Below, piece after piece: positions 1 through 17,643 of a stretch of DNA of 64,000 nt (positions are counted from its first letter, which is position 1; each line of letters opens with the position of its first letter). The stretch spans positions 447,929 through 511,928 of the forward strand of contig QANU01102670.1 in the NCBI GenBank assembly GCA_003254905.1, in the 5' to 3' direction. Under the pieces are notes generated by a model, which was not told the origin of the DNA, ran no database searches, and saw only the letters and a program-made list of their open reading frames with translations. Source of the DNA: Nissolia schottii. Its lineage: Eukaryota; Streptophyta; Magnoliopsida; Fabales; Fabaceae. A program made the position numbers and the translations under genes.

Positions 1-114
1 TGTTTTTATATTCTACACAGAAATTTTGTTTCTAAAAGATGACACCATGTAATCTTTTAATTCTAACAGTCATATCCAACTTACAACTTTTCTTATATAT
101 GTGGTATTTTGCAG

Positions 115-4838
<4,724 letters not shown>

Positions 4839-7018
4839 AGCAAGAATAAGGATCTCAATATTTCGATTTAGTCGTCTGATTCGTTCGGAGATTAAATTTT
4901 AATGATGCTGGGTGACGCCAAAGATTAAAAACTTTGCTACTTTCCTAGTGTCACGCGATATGATTAGAGACGGGTCCATTGTAGGTGCTAATGCTTTTGA
5001 ATTTATAAACTTTTGGTTTTAAAGCTAGTTTTTGGTGGGATTTATAGGTTTTAATTTATTTTCATCCTTAGTGATCTCCATTATCTGTCTCTAAATTTCT
5101 GTATATAAACAGAAAAACAGATGCTGCTGTTATTAATTGATGGTAACAGTAGGAAATATATATGGAGAATTTGAAATTTAGAATATCACTGTTCCTGCTC
5201 ATGATTTGGGTTCTCTCTTCTTGGTTTCAAGCAAACAGCATTGCAATAATCTCCAAAATGCTAATATTTATTTGGGCTAACATGGCTCAATGTGCAGCAT
5301 GCATTTTCCTTTATTCTTCTCCTGTAGGGACTAGTACACCAAAACATTTTTATCTAATACCATGGCATAACTCAATGCCTTGTTTTCAATCCTTGTTCAC
5401 AATCTTTTTTTTGCTGGTGTATAAATGAAGCATAATTTTGTCACATTTATAAATTGCTTCATATGGGATTAGTCTTGAATACATGTTACATAAGGGAATG
5501 AGGGAATGGATCATCTCAATTAAGATTTTTGTCAATTGGAGCTAAATACATTGTGTGTTTGGGAATAACAAAAAACAGATGTAATTTTTTTGAAAAAAAA
5601 CCTTTTTAAAAAAATTTGTTATGTTTGGCAAAAACAAAAAAACTTAAGCAACAACTTTGTTTTGAGAATTTAAGCTATTTTGGAGGGGAAAAAAGTGAAT
5701 GCTACATTTTGGACATTATCCTAAAAAAGTTTTTTGCTTTTTTTTTAATTAAAAAAGTATTATTCTCATGTTTTTACTCAATTGACCATAACTATCAAAT
5801 GTTATACATTATACATAATTATTTCATACCCCTTTTTGAGTAATTTTATCATATAAAAACAATTTTTTTTATATAATCAAAACAAAATAAATTATCTTAA
5901 AATCACTTTTGAGTTGAAGTATTCAAACATAAATCAATTCTCATTTAGGTTCCATTTAATTTAGCTTAAAAAGTACTTATTTTAATTATATTTTTAAATA
6001 TAGTTTTTATAAGAGGAAAGTTTACCATTTCAATATGATTTTACTAAAAACTACACATTTTTTTATTTTTCCATTTTTTTTAAAGTAAAACCTTCCAAAC
6101 TTAAAAAAAAAAGGTAGTATTTTACATTGTTTTTAAAAAAATATTTTTAAAAAAATTGAATTTAACACTTGTTATTTTTTTTTAAAAGTCAATTCAAATA
6201 GCCTAATAATCAATTATATAAAAAAGTGATTGTTAAAAATAAATAATTATTAAAATATGTTTAATTTTTTAGTTTTCTAAAATACACTCATAATTTATTT
6301 CTATTAATTAAAAAAGTGAGACTTATATAAGATAAAAATAATAAAAATATACACGGTGTGATCAAAATACAATTGGCACCAATTAAAAAAAAACTCAATT
6401 AAAAGGATTCCTTACAATGTCTTTCAAAGTGAAATTTAGGATAAATTCAAATATCCATCACTGTCAAGGGGCTTTGATTGTACTTTAACCTATCATCACC
6501 CTATCCATGTTGACCGCTTTTCTCGTTATGTTCCGTTAAGCCAAAAAAAGCGGGTCCCCCGTAAGGGTAACCTTAGACTGCAAATTTTTATTTTCCTCGG
6601 ATCTTTAAAAAAAAAGGGGTTGCTAGAAAACCCGACTCCGAATTTAATGGATCCATATCAGTAGAACTAGGTTGGTATCAATTTATCGCTGGCCAAGGTG
6701 TATTTATTTAAACCTTTTTAAAAACTATTTTTATAATATATATTTTTTGAACATTTCAAATTAAAATAACATTTTTGAATTTATGTGTACCAAAAAACAA
6801 AATTCTTCTACATATATTTTCAAACTGAAAAAACCTATAAAATAAATGAAGGCTAAATATCCCTAGTGTAGGTGAGTATGCAAATCTACAGTTAGATTGT
6901 AAAATATTTAGTTGTCAATCAGAACAAAACTCATTAACCAAGTGAGAGTGACACATCCATATATCTAGTTCTTCCATTCCACATTATGAAAATGTCTTCA
7001 CCCGTATAAAATGCTACA
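4839..7018. other. 3' flank and AT-rich intergenic DNA
   Basis: The first few hundred bases after the demethylase stop are probably its 3' UTR. The rest is AT-rich with long A and T runs (5590-6400). Open frames here have no recognisable domains and no coding character. I see no gene. Confidence 0.6.
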
Positions 7019-9220
7019 TGTAACATCCTAGCTAGTTAATCTACGCTTAAGTCGTATGCTTGCTGACTAAGTTGTTATCTACTTTGGTGGGAAAAATACT
7101 TAGTCACATTTTATACATTAAAATATTATTACCCAAAGTATGGACCAAATTAAAACTTTCTTCGTACGTTACATAGAGTAAGATAGGAGCCTTGTCGCGG
7201 TAGAGCATACATTGCGACCTGAACATAACATGCTTAACTAATAGAATAAGGATATATTCAACATATGTCAAGATACAAACATTGGTCCTTCATACATTCA
7301 TAAACAAGTACATAGGTTATGTTCTCAGTAGTAAGTACACATATCACATAACAGTGCATATACACCTATACAATCTACTAGCTAATAATCTAATCCTCCG
7401 CTGTCCTGCCTTGGGATGCCTCCTCCTCATACCGCTCCTCTCCTGGTTCTCCGTCAAATCCTGGAGTCATGGATGAGTGGGGTGAGAACATAGCGCTCTC
7501 AGTGGGAAACCTTAGGGATTAGGGAACTTCTTTTTCTCATTCACGTTCCAGGCCGCTCAGGGATTTCTAGGTGCACAGTTATACTATGTCCCTACTAATT
7601 ATTAAAATCCATGCTAAGCCTAAGTAGCTTTATCTAATTTACTATGTGATTGGGGAAACATATTCTTCATTAACTACGTCATCTGTTCTCTACCTTACTC
7701 CCTAGGTCACATATGATCACATAATTCACATAATAAGCTTCAGTGCGCAACTGTGCCTATTTTAATTATAAGCTTCTTCGCACATTCACTTATGTATAGT
7801 TGTATATCACTTAAAGCACATACTCAAGCTCAAACCCCCGTAACGATGGCCTAACCGCCACAAGCTTCATTTTGTCTCAGTATCGTGAGGACCAGGCAGC
7901 GCTTAACCTGAGTGGCTTAATTCCCACGAAATATCATCGCTCACGATAGGAGAATCCGTCTTTATGCTAGGGATGGAAAGGAGATCCTACCCCGTCCTTA
8001 TGCTAGAGACGAGATAATCCCAAGGTTCAGCTTGCCTTTCCTGTTGACTCCCCGCACAGCTAGGAAAAGATTGGTTTCCTTTAACATCATTATTCTTCAT
8101 TTCCTTGTAGGGACTTAGTGACGTCACGGCCTAGGGTTTCTTTTTTCCTTTCCTTTCATTAATCCATTTCATATATCTTTCTTGACACATAATCATATAA
8201 GTCATACATCAATACATTCCATTCCAGTCAATAGTTCCTGTATACCCTATATATGAATCATTATTTCCTAGCAATTAACATACTTAGTAAAATTAGCAGA
8301 TCCATGGACAATTGCAAGCAGTGTAAAAGTTGTGTTTAAGACAAGTTTCGGGTTCAGAAAATGAACTTCAATCAGGTCGGTCTCGGTGTTTCCTGCGGAT
8401 GTCCAACTTGCTATGATGCCTCCTAACTCCTCTTGGGCTGAGTTTCTTCAAGCTTTCTCTAGGGATTTTGAGGGCTTTTTGTGGGTTAAGGTCAAGGGAT
8501 TTCTAAAGAATCTAGACTGGGTGTGATGTGGAAAGTCTCTGGGTTCTAGGTTTGACAGAATAATGGTGAATTGTGAAATTGGACAGAGCTTTGCAAGGTT
8601 TTCTATTTTTTCCACCCATTTTCGGTTTTAAGGGGATATTTATAGCCTTGGGGCTGAATTCCTCTTTCCAATTTTGCCCTTGGTCCAAATTACCTAAATC
8701 CCCCTTGCTTATGTCATTCATGACATCACTAATGGTGACTAACCCCCATGAGCCATCCTTTGACTTCTTGACTGGCCACTTGGCCTCTTTGTGGCCGCGT
8801 ATGGCCTTTGTGTCTTGGCCACTTGTGTGGCCGAGAATTAAAGGTCTCCGGCAGGTCAATTTTGATCCGATTTTATTGTTTTCGGTCCCGGTACGTCGTA
8901 TACGACTGTTCTAAAAATATTTCGATCACATCCTTGTGATCCCCTAATTTTTCCAAGGAAGGCTCTAGGTTCATTTAAGGTGTTTGGGAATTCTCGTCTA
9001 TAGTCGTACCTTTTACGTATACTTTAGACGCGCAATTACAATCAGATGGAAAAAAATGGTTTGTTTTAGTGTCTGCAGAATTTCGAGAAAACGTACAGAA
9101 ATATTCCTACAGACAAATTTTAAATCCTAAGGGTCCATGATTTTAATGGTTCAACTGTAAATGAAAATGGCTAAACAATTAGCTAGCGAAATTCCACTAA
9201 AGAGAAAGCGGGATGTTACA
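7019..9220. mobile_element. Candidate solo LTR, about 2.2 kb
   Basis: The stretch starts TGTAACATCC and ends GGATGTTACA, a perfect 10-bp inverted end of the TG..CA type used by plant LTR retrotransposons. It is less AT-rich than its surroundings and holds no gag, protease, integrase or reverse transcriptase frame, so it fits a solo LTR left by recombination. The 5 bases on each side (CTACA and GTTCA) do not match, so no target duplication is seen. Ty3/gypsy is likely from the length and ends, but the lineage is not shown. It lies between the demethylase and gamma-SNAP genes. Confidence 0.6.
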
Positions 9221-9296
9221 GTTCATAAAATTGATATGAAATGGGTTGTTAATTTATTCTCTCTCAGAGAACAAAAGGGGTAAAATTAGGTGTTAG

Positions 9297-12200
9297 TTAA
9301 GTAAGGTCATTTTCGTCCAGTGGGTCCTCTTCCTCTCTAGCAGTGTCAGCCTTCAGTGCACTCACATCCCCTGTTGGCAGTTTCCTCGCTATCCTTATTA
9401 TCTGCCCACACACATTTTTATTTATTAGCCAAGTCCACATCACAAAAAACTATAGCCAGTTTGCCACTAAACCTTGAAACTGTTATAAAATACTGTTCAA
9501 TATGGTTATTTGCCACACATTCAAAAGAAGATTCAACCTATAATACTATATCACTAACCATGTGATCAAGATTTGAAATGATGCTGGATTGAGTGATACG
9601 TTTGATTTCTTCAGTGTCTCCATCCGTGTATGCCGCAAGAAGCTTGCTAGCACAACGATTCTGGTCACTTTTGACAAAAGCATCAATCCTAGAGACAACA
9701 AACACATAACCATTTATGCCTAATTCATTCATCAGTATGGAGCATGAGATACAATTATAGAGTAACGGTCAATCTTTGAAAATAAAATAAAAGAGTGAAC
9801 TCATAAGATTCATGCTATGGTGTTCAAAACGAAGAAAAGAATAACACTATTTATTTTTAAAAAATAACAAGAAGAATAAAAATAATGGTAACAATGACAA
9901 CAGAGACAATAACAACGATAATAACGTGAGTTCAATTCACGTTGAAGTGCTAAAATAATCCAATAAATTATTGGGACTTATGGAGCATTAGGTTGAATCT
10001 TTACCTAATTGTTATCAACTAAATGTTGGGGTTACTTGGGCTTTAATAAGGGCTCAAGTTACATCCATCTCCCTATAAATAATCTCATAAACCTTGAGGT
10101 ATGATAACTTTCTAACAATAGTGTTAGGAAATTATATTTCTTTAATCTATTTTTTGTGAGCTATATATATGATTATGAATATAATCATATTAGTTATTTT
10201 TTAAGACATAATATGTTGGTCTCACTAATGTTTAATGAAATTAAATAAAGGAATAAGTCAAACTACTGATTTGGATCTGAAATGGGTAATAGTCGCTCTG
10301 CCTATTTTTTATTTGCTTTTAGGTTTTATGGAACCACTAGCCAATTATAAATAGGTAAGGAATGTTTCAGTTCCCAACACACCAAAATCGCTTTGAAGTC
10401 TGCCTTCCTATCAAAAGAGCTGCTCAAGCCCTAATAAGAATTCAGAGATTTTGGTTGAGAAAGACCAAGAATCGCATCCTCAAACATCAATAGTTATTAT
10501 AGATTCGGGTACACATTTGATATTTATTTTTCTTAATGATTTGACGTATATGCTCTTGGGGTCATAGGATTAAGATTTTCTATCACTTAGAGCACCTAGC
10601 TGACTTGGGCATCAAAGTGTGTGCAAATACACGACATTGCCTGACCGGATATTAGAGTTACCAATGGGGGAGAGTTGCCCAGCCACCAGAATGCTCCCAA
10701 CCTCTACACTCTCGCATACCCCTCAGCCACCCTCATGTTACTTAGATTAAAGTGTAAATAGGGAAGGGGTTTCTACCGTTACGTGATTCTCCTAGTATTA
10801 TTGGCTAGAATAAAATTTAGCTGGTGTTCCGCGAGCATCCAATAATTCCTCTAATGATCCAAGTCACATGTTGGTTGGGTTTGTAGCCTTTAATTAGAGC
10901 AAAACAAGGGAGGAGGAGGCAGAAACTTACTGATGGCAGTCATTATAGCACTTCTCTGCTTGTTTAATGTCATGAGCATATAGGTACACAATAATTGCAC
11001 TAAGATATGCCTGCATTTATATATGATCAGGTCTGGGAGAGGAATTTCATCCTAAAATAACAAGCATCTTTCATCACAGGAACATCCAACATATACGGAA
11101 ACAAAAACATTTCCTCAACTAGCAGGGTTACAATAACATTATATAACAATGATGGTGCAACTTTGAAGTTTGCACTAACCGAAGGATACATCAGAATCCT
11201 ACAAGATGTATATTGGCATGAAAATCAGAATTTTTTTCAGATCTTCAATACTACAATAATAACCCTTTATATCAAATTTACTTGAGAAATTTCTCATCAA
11301 TGCACTTCTGATTAGCTAATAAAATTAACACGCTTGAAGAAGCTAATCACAAACTGAGTGATGATGGATTGTAATTGGAAAAGAACTAGGAAGCACACAA
11401 TTTATATCCTTAGATTGTCTACTTGAAATTAATGGAGTTACAGCTAACAAAGAAATTAATCTTAGGCTAGGATAGACTATAGGAAGAAGATAAAGATGAA
11501 AGCAAGGAGAAAAGAAAGTAGAATTAGAACACAAACATAGATATGGCATTTATACTTTAAAAAATACAGATTGTAACATTGAAATACTCCAAACCTTGCA
11601 CTGGCTATTGGTAGCATTACACTTGTCAGCTGCTAAGCCCAACTTCAGCAACAAAGATGCAGCATCTGTACACCTGTGTATTAGAAAACCATACCACATG
11701 AAATGGGCAAATCAGCATTCAAGAAATGAAATGTTTAGGTATAAAGGCTTACATTTCTGCAAATAACACCAATTATACTTCCAAAACAGCAGGTTTTGCC
11801 AAAAGGGTTGGCTTTAAGTAGCAAAAAAAAAAAATGGCAGAATTGTGGAAGACTGAATCTGCTTCATACTTTACTACACACCATGGAAAATGTACATTGT
11901 CTTAAATATTTTCAAACTTACTTCTCAAGTTTTATATAAACACTAGTGGCAGCACGATATAGATCAAAGGCCATTTGTTCTCCTCCATCCTCTTCAAGAA
12001 TTGTACAAGCATCAGTATATAGCTGAATAGCTTCTCCAGGCATTGCATCTTCCAAAGCACTGCACAGGGGAAAGGTATCATGAAAGATGAGAGTGTGGCA
12101 TTTTCATATTACGAATTTCAATAGATGCTGCTAATGTTTGATTGGCTACTTCAGCATAAAATTGAAGATCAACCAAAAACCAGAAACAGAACAAACTATT

Positions 12201-13442
12201 TAATTACCGGGCTCCCTTTGCAAGAGCATCTGATGCAGGTTGTGACCTCCCACACTCGATGTACAATTCAGATGCCCTTCGATAAAAGTCCGTGACTTCT
12301 CTCCAGTTCATTAGTTCCTTTGCCATTGCAGCCGCAGATTCCAGGTGCTTAGCTGCATCCCAAGGTCTAGTTTACACTTGTCAAGGACACATAACATGGT
12401 AACTATAATAACATCATATAGATACAGAACACAGCAAAATACAACAACCTGCAATGACCATTTCTTAAATTCTCTTTAAAGGATACGAAGAAAGCATCTC
12501 TTGTCCCTTGGAGGCTTTCTCAGTTGCTGTTTTTGATCTTTCATAGTCCTTGGCAACTCTAAATCCATTAGCTACACAAAATCAAATAAGAGCTTTGTGG
12601 ATTTACTCGCCCACATGCTTTATTTTTCTCCTTAAACTTTGATTTTGGTTCATCACTTGCTGCTAAATAGTATTTTGTTACACTACAAGAAAGAATTAAT
12701 TTAGATATAATGCATGAATAGTGTTGTTTTACCAGCCTGCTCATAAAGCGCGCTAGCATTTCCCCAATCTGCATTCCACCTTGTGAGACTGACGGTTGTT
12801 CTGAAGCAACATGAAGAAAATTGAAGTCAAGTAACAGAAAAACAATATCGCCAGAGTTTGATCATGTCAAGAATGAGAAGTACACACCCCATGCACTCAT
12901 ACTTTGCTTAAATAAATCAATGTGAATAAATAAACCACTTCCAATAGAAGCTAAAGATAATCCGTTACGCGTCTCTATCAGCAAGCTGTTAGACGAGTGG
13001 TAAACAGTGCAATCCTAGTAAATGTATTTGTTGGAGGAAGAGTAACCTTAAATGGCTCATTTATCAGAATTGCAAGAACATGTCTCTGTCCCTAACAATT
13101 TTTATAATAAAAAAGAAAACACATTACGCATTTCATCTCTTGAAAAGAGTAGTGTTTATTTGCCACAATGGTTGAGAATAGATTCCAAAAACTTAAATAC
13201 ATATCCCTAGAATTATGTATCTCAAAACATGGGAATCACACATCAAGAACTATATCCCTTGAATTGCATGAAAATGATGGAGCCCCAGAGTTTCACAAAT
13301 TTTAGGATGATTAGATAAATAGATCTCCTAAGAGGGAAAGGCAGGAAATGTGTGATCAAGATTTGAGAGAAAAGAAAAGAAAAGAGGATTAATGAACGCA
13401 CAAGTTATCAGCTTTAGTAATCAATTGGTGGGGATCCGCCAT
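9297..13442 (-). CDS. GSNAP: Gamma-SNAP (gamma-soluble NSF attachment protein)
   Basis: Nine exons on the minus strand give one open frame of 294 residues: 13442-13402, 12800-12733, 12571-12487, 12366-12208, 12059-11922, 11673-11595, 11010-10931, 9688-9559, 9401-9297. All splice phases fit. The protein starts MADPHQLITKADNL and ends EEEDPLDENDLT. Recognisable blocks are TRWNADWGNASALYEQAANG, SSPWDAAKHLESAA, QLYTDACTILEEDGGEQMAF and KLPTGDVSALK. Arabidopsis gamma-SNAP is about 291 residues. The family folds as TPR-like helices and helps NSF take apart SNARE complexes during membrane fusion in the cytosol. The start is the first ATG in frame with the TPR region; the ATG exon is only 41 nt. The largest intron (9689-10930) seems to hold a retrotransposon remnant. 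No defect seen. Confidence 0.93.
10117..10720. mobile_element. Possible retrotransposon remnant in gamma-SNAP intron
   Basis: The 1242-bp intron 9689-10930 contains sequence unlike the other introns: a TGTTAGGAAATT start near 10117, a block CTGACTTGGGCATC near 10603 resembling text near the end of some plant LTRs, and a C-rich tail. No target duplication or coding domain was found. Weak call. Confidence 0.3.
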
Positions 13443-14264
13443 GTTGGAGATACTGCAATTCTCCTTATAACTTCCTTCGTTTCTACTACGCCTTTTCCAG
13501 TTAAAGATCACAGAAATGAGGACATTCTGAAATTTAAAATGGGATATGCATAACACACAAAACTAATGTCAAAACTCAAGTAAAAATTTTGGGCTGGCTT
13601 ATTTTATTTTATTTTTTTAAAGGAGGAACTATGGAGGTGCATTTTTTAAGAAGTATAAAGTAAAGAATTTCCATTAACTTCTTTGTTTTTAAACGTCTTA
13701 ACCAACAGCTTGGTTAGTCTCTTAGTTTTACGGGTGATCTATCACTCACTCTTAATATCAATTCTGCTACATGTACATCCATATTCTATACACCCTACAT
13801 ACACTTGTATAATAATACTGTGGGTCCCCAAAATAATCGCCCCATCCACCCTCTCTCCCCCCTCACCAAAACGCGTGTGAAGCCACGCTTCCCACTTGCA
13901 ATACATTTCGTTTCCACTTCCTTTGGTTTCCACGAGTTTAGTGCGGGAATATTAATAAGTAAGTGCGGGAATATTAGAGAGTCTTCGTTGCATGAATGTT
14001 AGTTCTATTCCTATGCTACTTTTGACTGTATGCCTGTAACACTTATTTGTCCAGCAGTGAGAATATATTGGGGTATCATTTTGATACTGGCAGCTTGGTT
14101 TCATTTTGTTCTAAATCACTTGATCATAGTTTTAATTCTAATTTTGTGCAACAATCTTTGGAAATTATAGTTTTTTTTTAATGAACTTAGAACCTAATCT
14201 TTCAGGGATTATGACATATAACGGCCTTGAGAGTTGCATTTTGAATAACCAGTCTTAATGTTTG

Positions 14265-14870
14265 CCTGTGGATAATGTTTGCACATACGCCTATTTAATG
14301 TTTGCACTTACGCCCATTTAAAGTTTGCACACTTCCACAATACATCAAGTTCTGCATTTTTATGCATTTGTGACAAACACATAATGCTTATATAACACCA
14401 TCTAATGTTTATTCATGACAATATGTAAAAAATTGTGTCAAAATATTTATAATATTTATGCATTAATTATTGAATGGTTGAGAATGTGCCAAAATGCATA
14501 TCCTCTTCCACAACAAAGACAAAACATGTGACCTGTGGATAATGTTTACACATACGTACATTTAATGTTTGCACTTATGCCCATTTAAAGTTTGCACATT
14601 TCTATAATACATTAAATTCTGCATTTTTATGCATTTGTGACAAACATATAATGGTTATATCACACCATCTAATGTTTATTCATGACAATATGTAAAAAAT
14701 TGTGTTAAAATATTTATAATATTTATGCATTAATTGTTAAAAAGTTGGTAATGTATCAAAATGCACATCATCTTCCTCAACAAAGACAAAACCTGTGACC
14801 TGTCGATAATGTTTGCACATACGCCCATTTAATGTTTGTACTTAAGCCTATTTAAAATTTGCACATTCAA
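14265..14870. repeat. Tandem repeat, 267-bp unit, about 2.3 copies
   Basis: Copies start with CCTGTGGATAATGTTT at 14265, 14532 and (CCTGTCGATAATG) 14799, a constant spacing of 267 bp. Each unit has shorter internal repeats of the type TTTAATGTTTGCAC / ACGCCCATTTAA. The third copy is partial. Copies differ at scattered bases, so the duplication is not recent. Confidence 0.85.
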
Positions 14871-14998
14871 TTTTCTGTTATATGCATGTTAGTGATGAAT
14901 GAGCATTAGAACGTATAAAGCTTTAGTATAATAAAATTTGACAGAGACGTCCAAAAACAAAACTCTTCAACGAAATCAAAGAAAAAAAAGGCATGAAA

Positions 14999-15190
14999 AC
15001 GATGATGATGATGATAAACATAATAGAAAATTGAATGACGATGATGAGAAGATAATCAAAGAAAGGATGATGATGATGATAATCAAAGAATGGATAACGA
15101 TGATAGGAGGATGATAGAATAACAGAGGATGACGATGACAAACATAACAGAACAAGGATGAGAGCTTGAAGACGATGAGTGAAAACGATG
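14999..15190. repeat. GAT/ACGATG-rich simple repeat
   Basis: Runs of GATGATGATG interspersed with AAAGAATGGATAA-like spacers. No coding sense on either strand. Confidence 0.75.
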
Positions 15191-16372
15191 ACGAGAATGA
15201 GTTTGGGATTTGGGTGCGCGTTGTGTATAATTATACGTTAAACGTATAATCATAATTAATTGACAATAAAACCGTACAAATCAATGGTGTATGTACGGGT
15301 GTATGGATATTAGGTGTACATAGAGCATTTTTGTCTTAATATATATTTGTTGTTTGGTGAGATTTTCATGTAACCTCGTCATGTATAGATTTTTATTATT
15401 AATTGTGTTTATTTGTGAACCTTAAATAAAGACTCTATACTTAATCAATAATAAAGATTAACACATGATAAAAATATACATATCATATATACTTTCTTAA
15501 TTAATGATAATAAATCACACTTAATTCAAATTGACAAAAAGCTCAATTGAGATAATTTATTTTCCCAACTTAAATGATACCTCTATCATTCCTACTTTAA
15601 AAAAAATGTCAACCCCAATTTTGTACTTGGGAATTCTTTTTTATTTTTTTATTTTTTTTAAGAATGAATGATGGAGGTATAATTGTCAAGAAGATTGAAA
15701 TAATTTTTTTAATCAAATTTAAGTTTTTTTTCAAGTGAAATATATGAATATCAAGTATTTATTAAGAAAATTAAAGTGAAATTTTTTCATTAAAATAATA
15801 AATTAGAAAAGTCGAAATTATATTTATGTAAATAGCAACAATTTGATTGAATCGCTCCGTCACGAGTTTTAGATTATATTCCGACTCATAATAATTTTTT
15901 GTCGGCAAATCCTATATATATAAGTAGGTGCACAACCTCAGTTCCTGTCACTTGCTACGATCCAGAGTTGTTGCCAAAACTCACCCAATCATGTTGGAAT
16001 CTACGGTTGATTTAATTGCCGTTACGCAACGGTTTCACCCATTTTGAGTGAAAAGCCTTACGGTTACGAAATTAGGGTTTATTTTTCGTATCCTTGTTCC
16101 CCACTTTCCTTCTAATTAAACCTTCCAAGTTGCACGTTTGGTTTATGTTCACGTCTTTTCTGCTTCATGCATCTGGTTACTGTATGTATCCTTTCAATTA
16201 TTCTAATTTCTCCATTTTATTTCATGTTTTTATTAAAAAATAATCATGCTTGAATCGAATCTTTGTAAATCTAAGTTTTTCAGAAGGGAAAAAGAAAATG
16301 AATTGAAATATTCAAGAATCAAGGTTTTGATTTGAAAGTCCAAAAAGTTGTAAAAAAGAGACAAATAGAATC

Positions 16373-16630
16373 ATGAGATATTGTCACATCATGGGAGCAG
16401 AATCTCAAACCCAAAAAGAGCCTTTTTCTTTAGGCAGTGGTGGAACACATGCACAAAAATGGTCATCAATTGAAATCAAAGAGAAAGCGATGGTAAAAAT
16501 TGCTAATGATTTGTTGGGACATGAAGAAGCATTTCAAGGACTACTTGAAAAGATTGTTCCCAAAGGTTGGATGCAGGTGAGATACCATAACATGGCCTAC
16601 CACTTTGACAAAGAAAGTTATTATTACTGA
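16373..16630 (+). CDS. Orphan open frame, possible first exon of an unidentified gene
   Basis: The frame starts MRYCHIMGAESQTQKEP and includes KAMVKIANDLLGHEEAFQGL and KIVPKGWMQ, after which GTGAGA at 16577 looks like a splice donor. Upstream (about 15960-16370) the DNA looks like a plant 5' leader, including TTAGGGTTT near 16073. I do not recognise the protein and found no convincing following exon before the subtilase gene. It may be the broken start of a gene, a short transcript, or chance. Confidence 0.25.
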   Translation: MRYCHIMGAESQTQKEPFSLGSGGTHAQKWSSIEIKEKAMVKIANDLLGHEEAFQGLLEKIVPKGWMQVRYHNMAYHFDKESYYY

Positions 16631-16642
16631 CCATACATAGTA

Positions 16643-16662
16643 TGTGTGTGTGTGTGTGTGTG
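16643..16662. repeat. TG microsatellite
   Basis: About ten TG dinucleotides directly after the orphan frame. Confidence 0.85.
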
Positions 16663-17508
16663 ATTTTTATTTTTTTTCAGTCATCATATTTTATCAGTTT
16701 GCATATTAAACATTAATCAAAATCTGATAATCCTCTTTCAAACTTTTCAATTTGATTACTAGAGAAAAAACTTATTTGAGAGTTGCGTGGATCTCATAAT
16801 TATAATAACTAATCAACAAGGCAAAAGATTCCAAATCCTGCAATTTTAGAATGCTGTGATCAGATAACACTTTTGCACTGGATATGCACTACTATGACGT
16901 GTGCGCACAGGGAATGGCGCTTATATCCCACCGAAACCACAATGTGTCCACTTTCCTTTGAGGCATAAGCAAAAGGAATGCCTTAAATATTTGAAAAGTT
17001 GGTCGAATGCCTTTCACCATTTTCTTATATGCCTGCACCACCAACAACTTAAATGATTTTTTTTAAAATTTAAATTAGAATTAGAATGGGCTTTACATAT
17101 TTTTTAGTAATGGTAACTTGATCAGTCTGTTCATTAATGCCTAGAAAACTAAAACTGAATGCCACAACAACCTATATGTATTATGAATAAACTTAATTTC
17201 CAGCTCTAAACTATAGTAGTAAATGGTAGTGTAAAAATTATGCTGTGCAATTATCCAAACCAATAAAAATAATCAAATTCACAGTTTCACAGCATCCAAC
17301 GTGGTTTGCAGATTTTCCACACATTCAGCTATTATGAATACAGCCAGAACCTCCCCTCCTCAAAAAGTAACATAGTGGGATGGGGGTTTCTTATCTCACA
17401 ACCATAAAGGTCTCTGCTTTTTTATCTTTTTCTGTGATGGGTGGGTGGTGGTTGCCTTCACTTTCTCCACTTCTATTTGAGGGTCGAGACTCTAGAGTCT
17501 AGAAGAAA

Positions 17509-17518
17509 CTATATAACA
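17509..17518 (+). promoter_or_regulatory. TATA box of the subtilase gene
   Basis: CTATATAACA lies 126 bp before the ATG at 17644, a normal distance for a plant TATA box with a leader of about 100 nt. Inferred from position and sequence only. Confidence 0.5.
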
Positions 17519-17643
17519 CAATACACAATGTACTGCTTTGCTTTGACTCTTTAAGTCTTAATAATATTAATATCTTTGTAAACATTAAAGGGAAAGTTTT
17601 GCACTTGAAGAGTTGTTCTCAGTTTCTTTTCCTAAAACCCCAA

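Larger units (their letters stand above)
13755..15345. mobile_element. Candidate non-autonomous DNA transposon with imperfect inverted ends
   Basis: The left end around 13768-13803 (ATGTACATCC..TATACACCC..ACATACAC) pairs with the reverse complement of 15280-15325 (ATGTACACCT..CATACACCC..ACATAC). Similarity is roughly 70% over about 45 bp by eye. Between the ends are 267-bp tandem repeats and GAT-rich repeats and no transposase. Exact ends and target duplication were not resolved. It lies upstream of the gamma-SNAP start, in its promoter side. Confidence 0.45.

Noticed and set aside
5162-5428. 88-codon open frame after the demethylase gene
   Set aside because: Hydrophobic and rich in common T-rich codons, with no domain and no splice context; more likely 3' flank.
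8512-8914. Overlapping frames of 113 and 115 codons on both strands
   Set aside because: They lie inside the LTR-like element, show no retroviral domain and overlap each other; probably chance in less AT-rich DNA.
14923-15141. 72-codon minus-strand frame
   Set aside because: Entirely made of the GAT microsatellite read as Ile/Ser/His.
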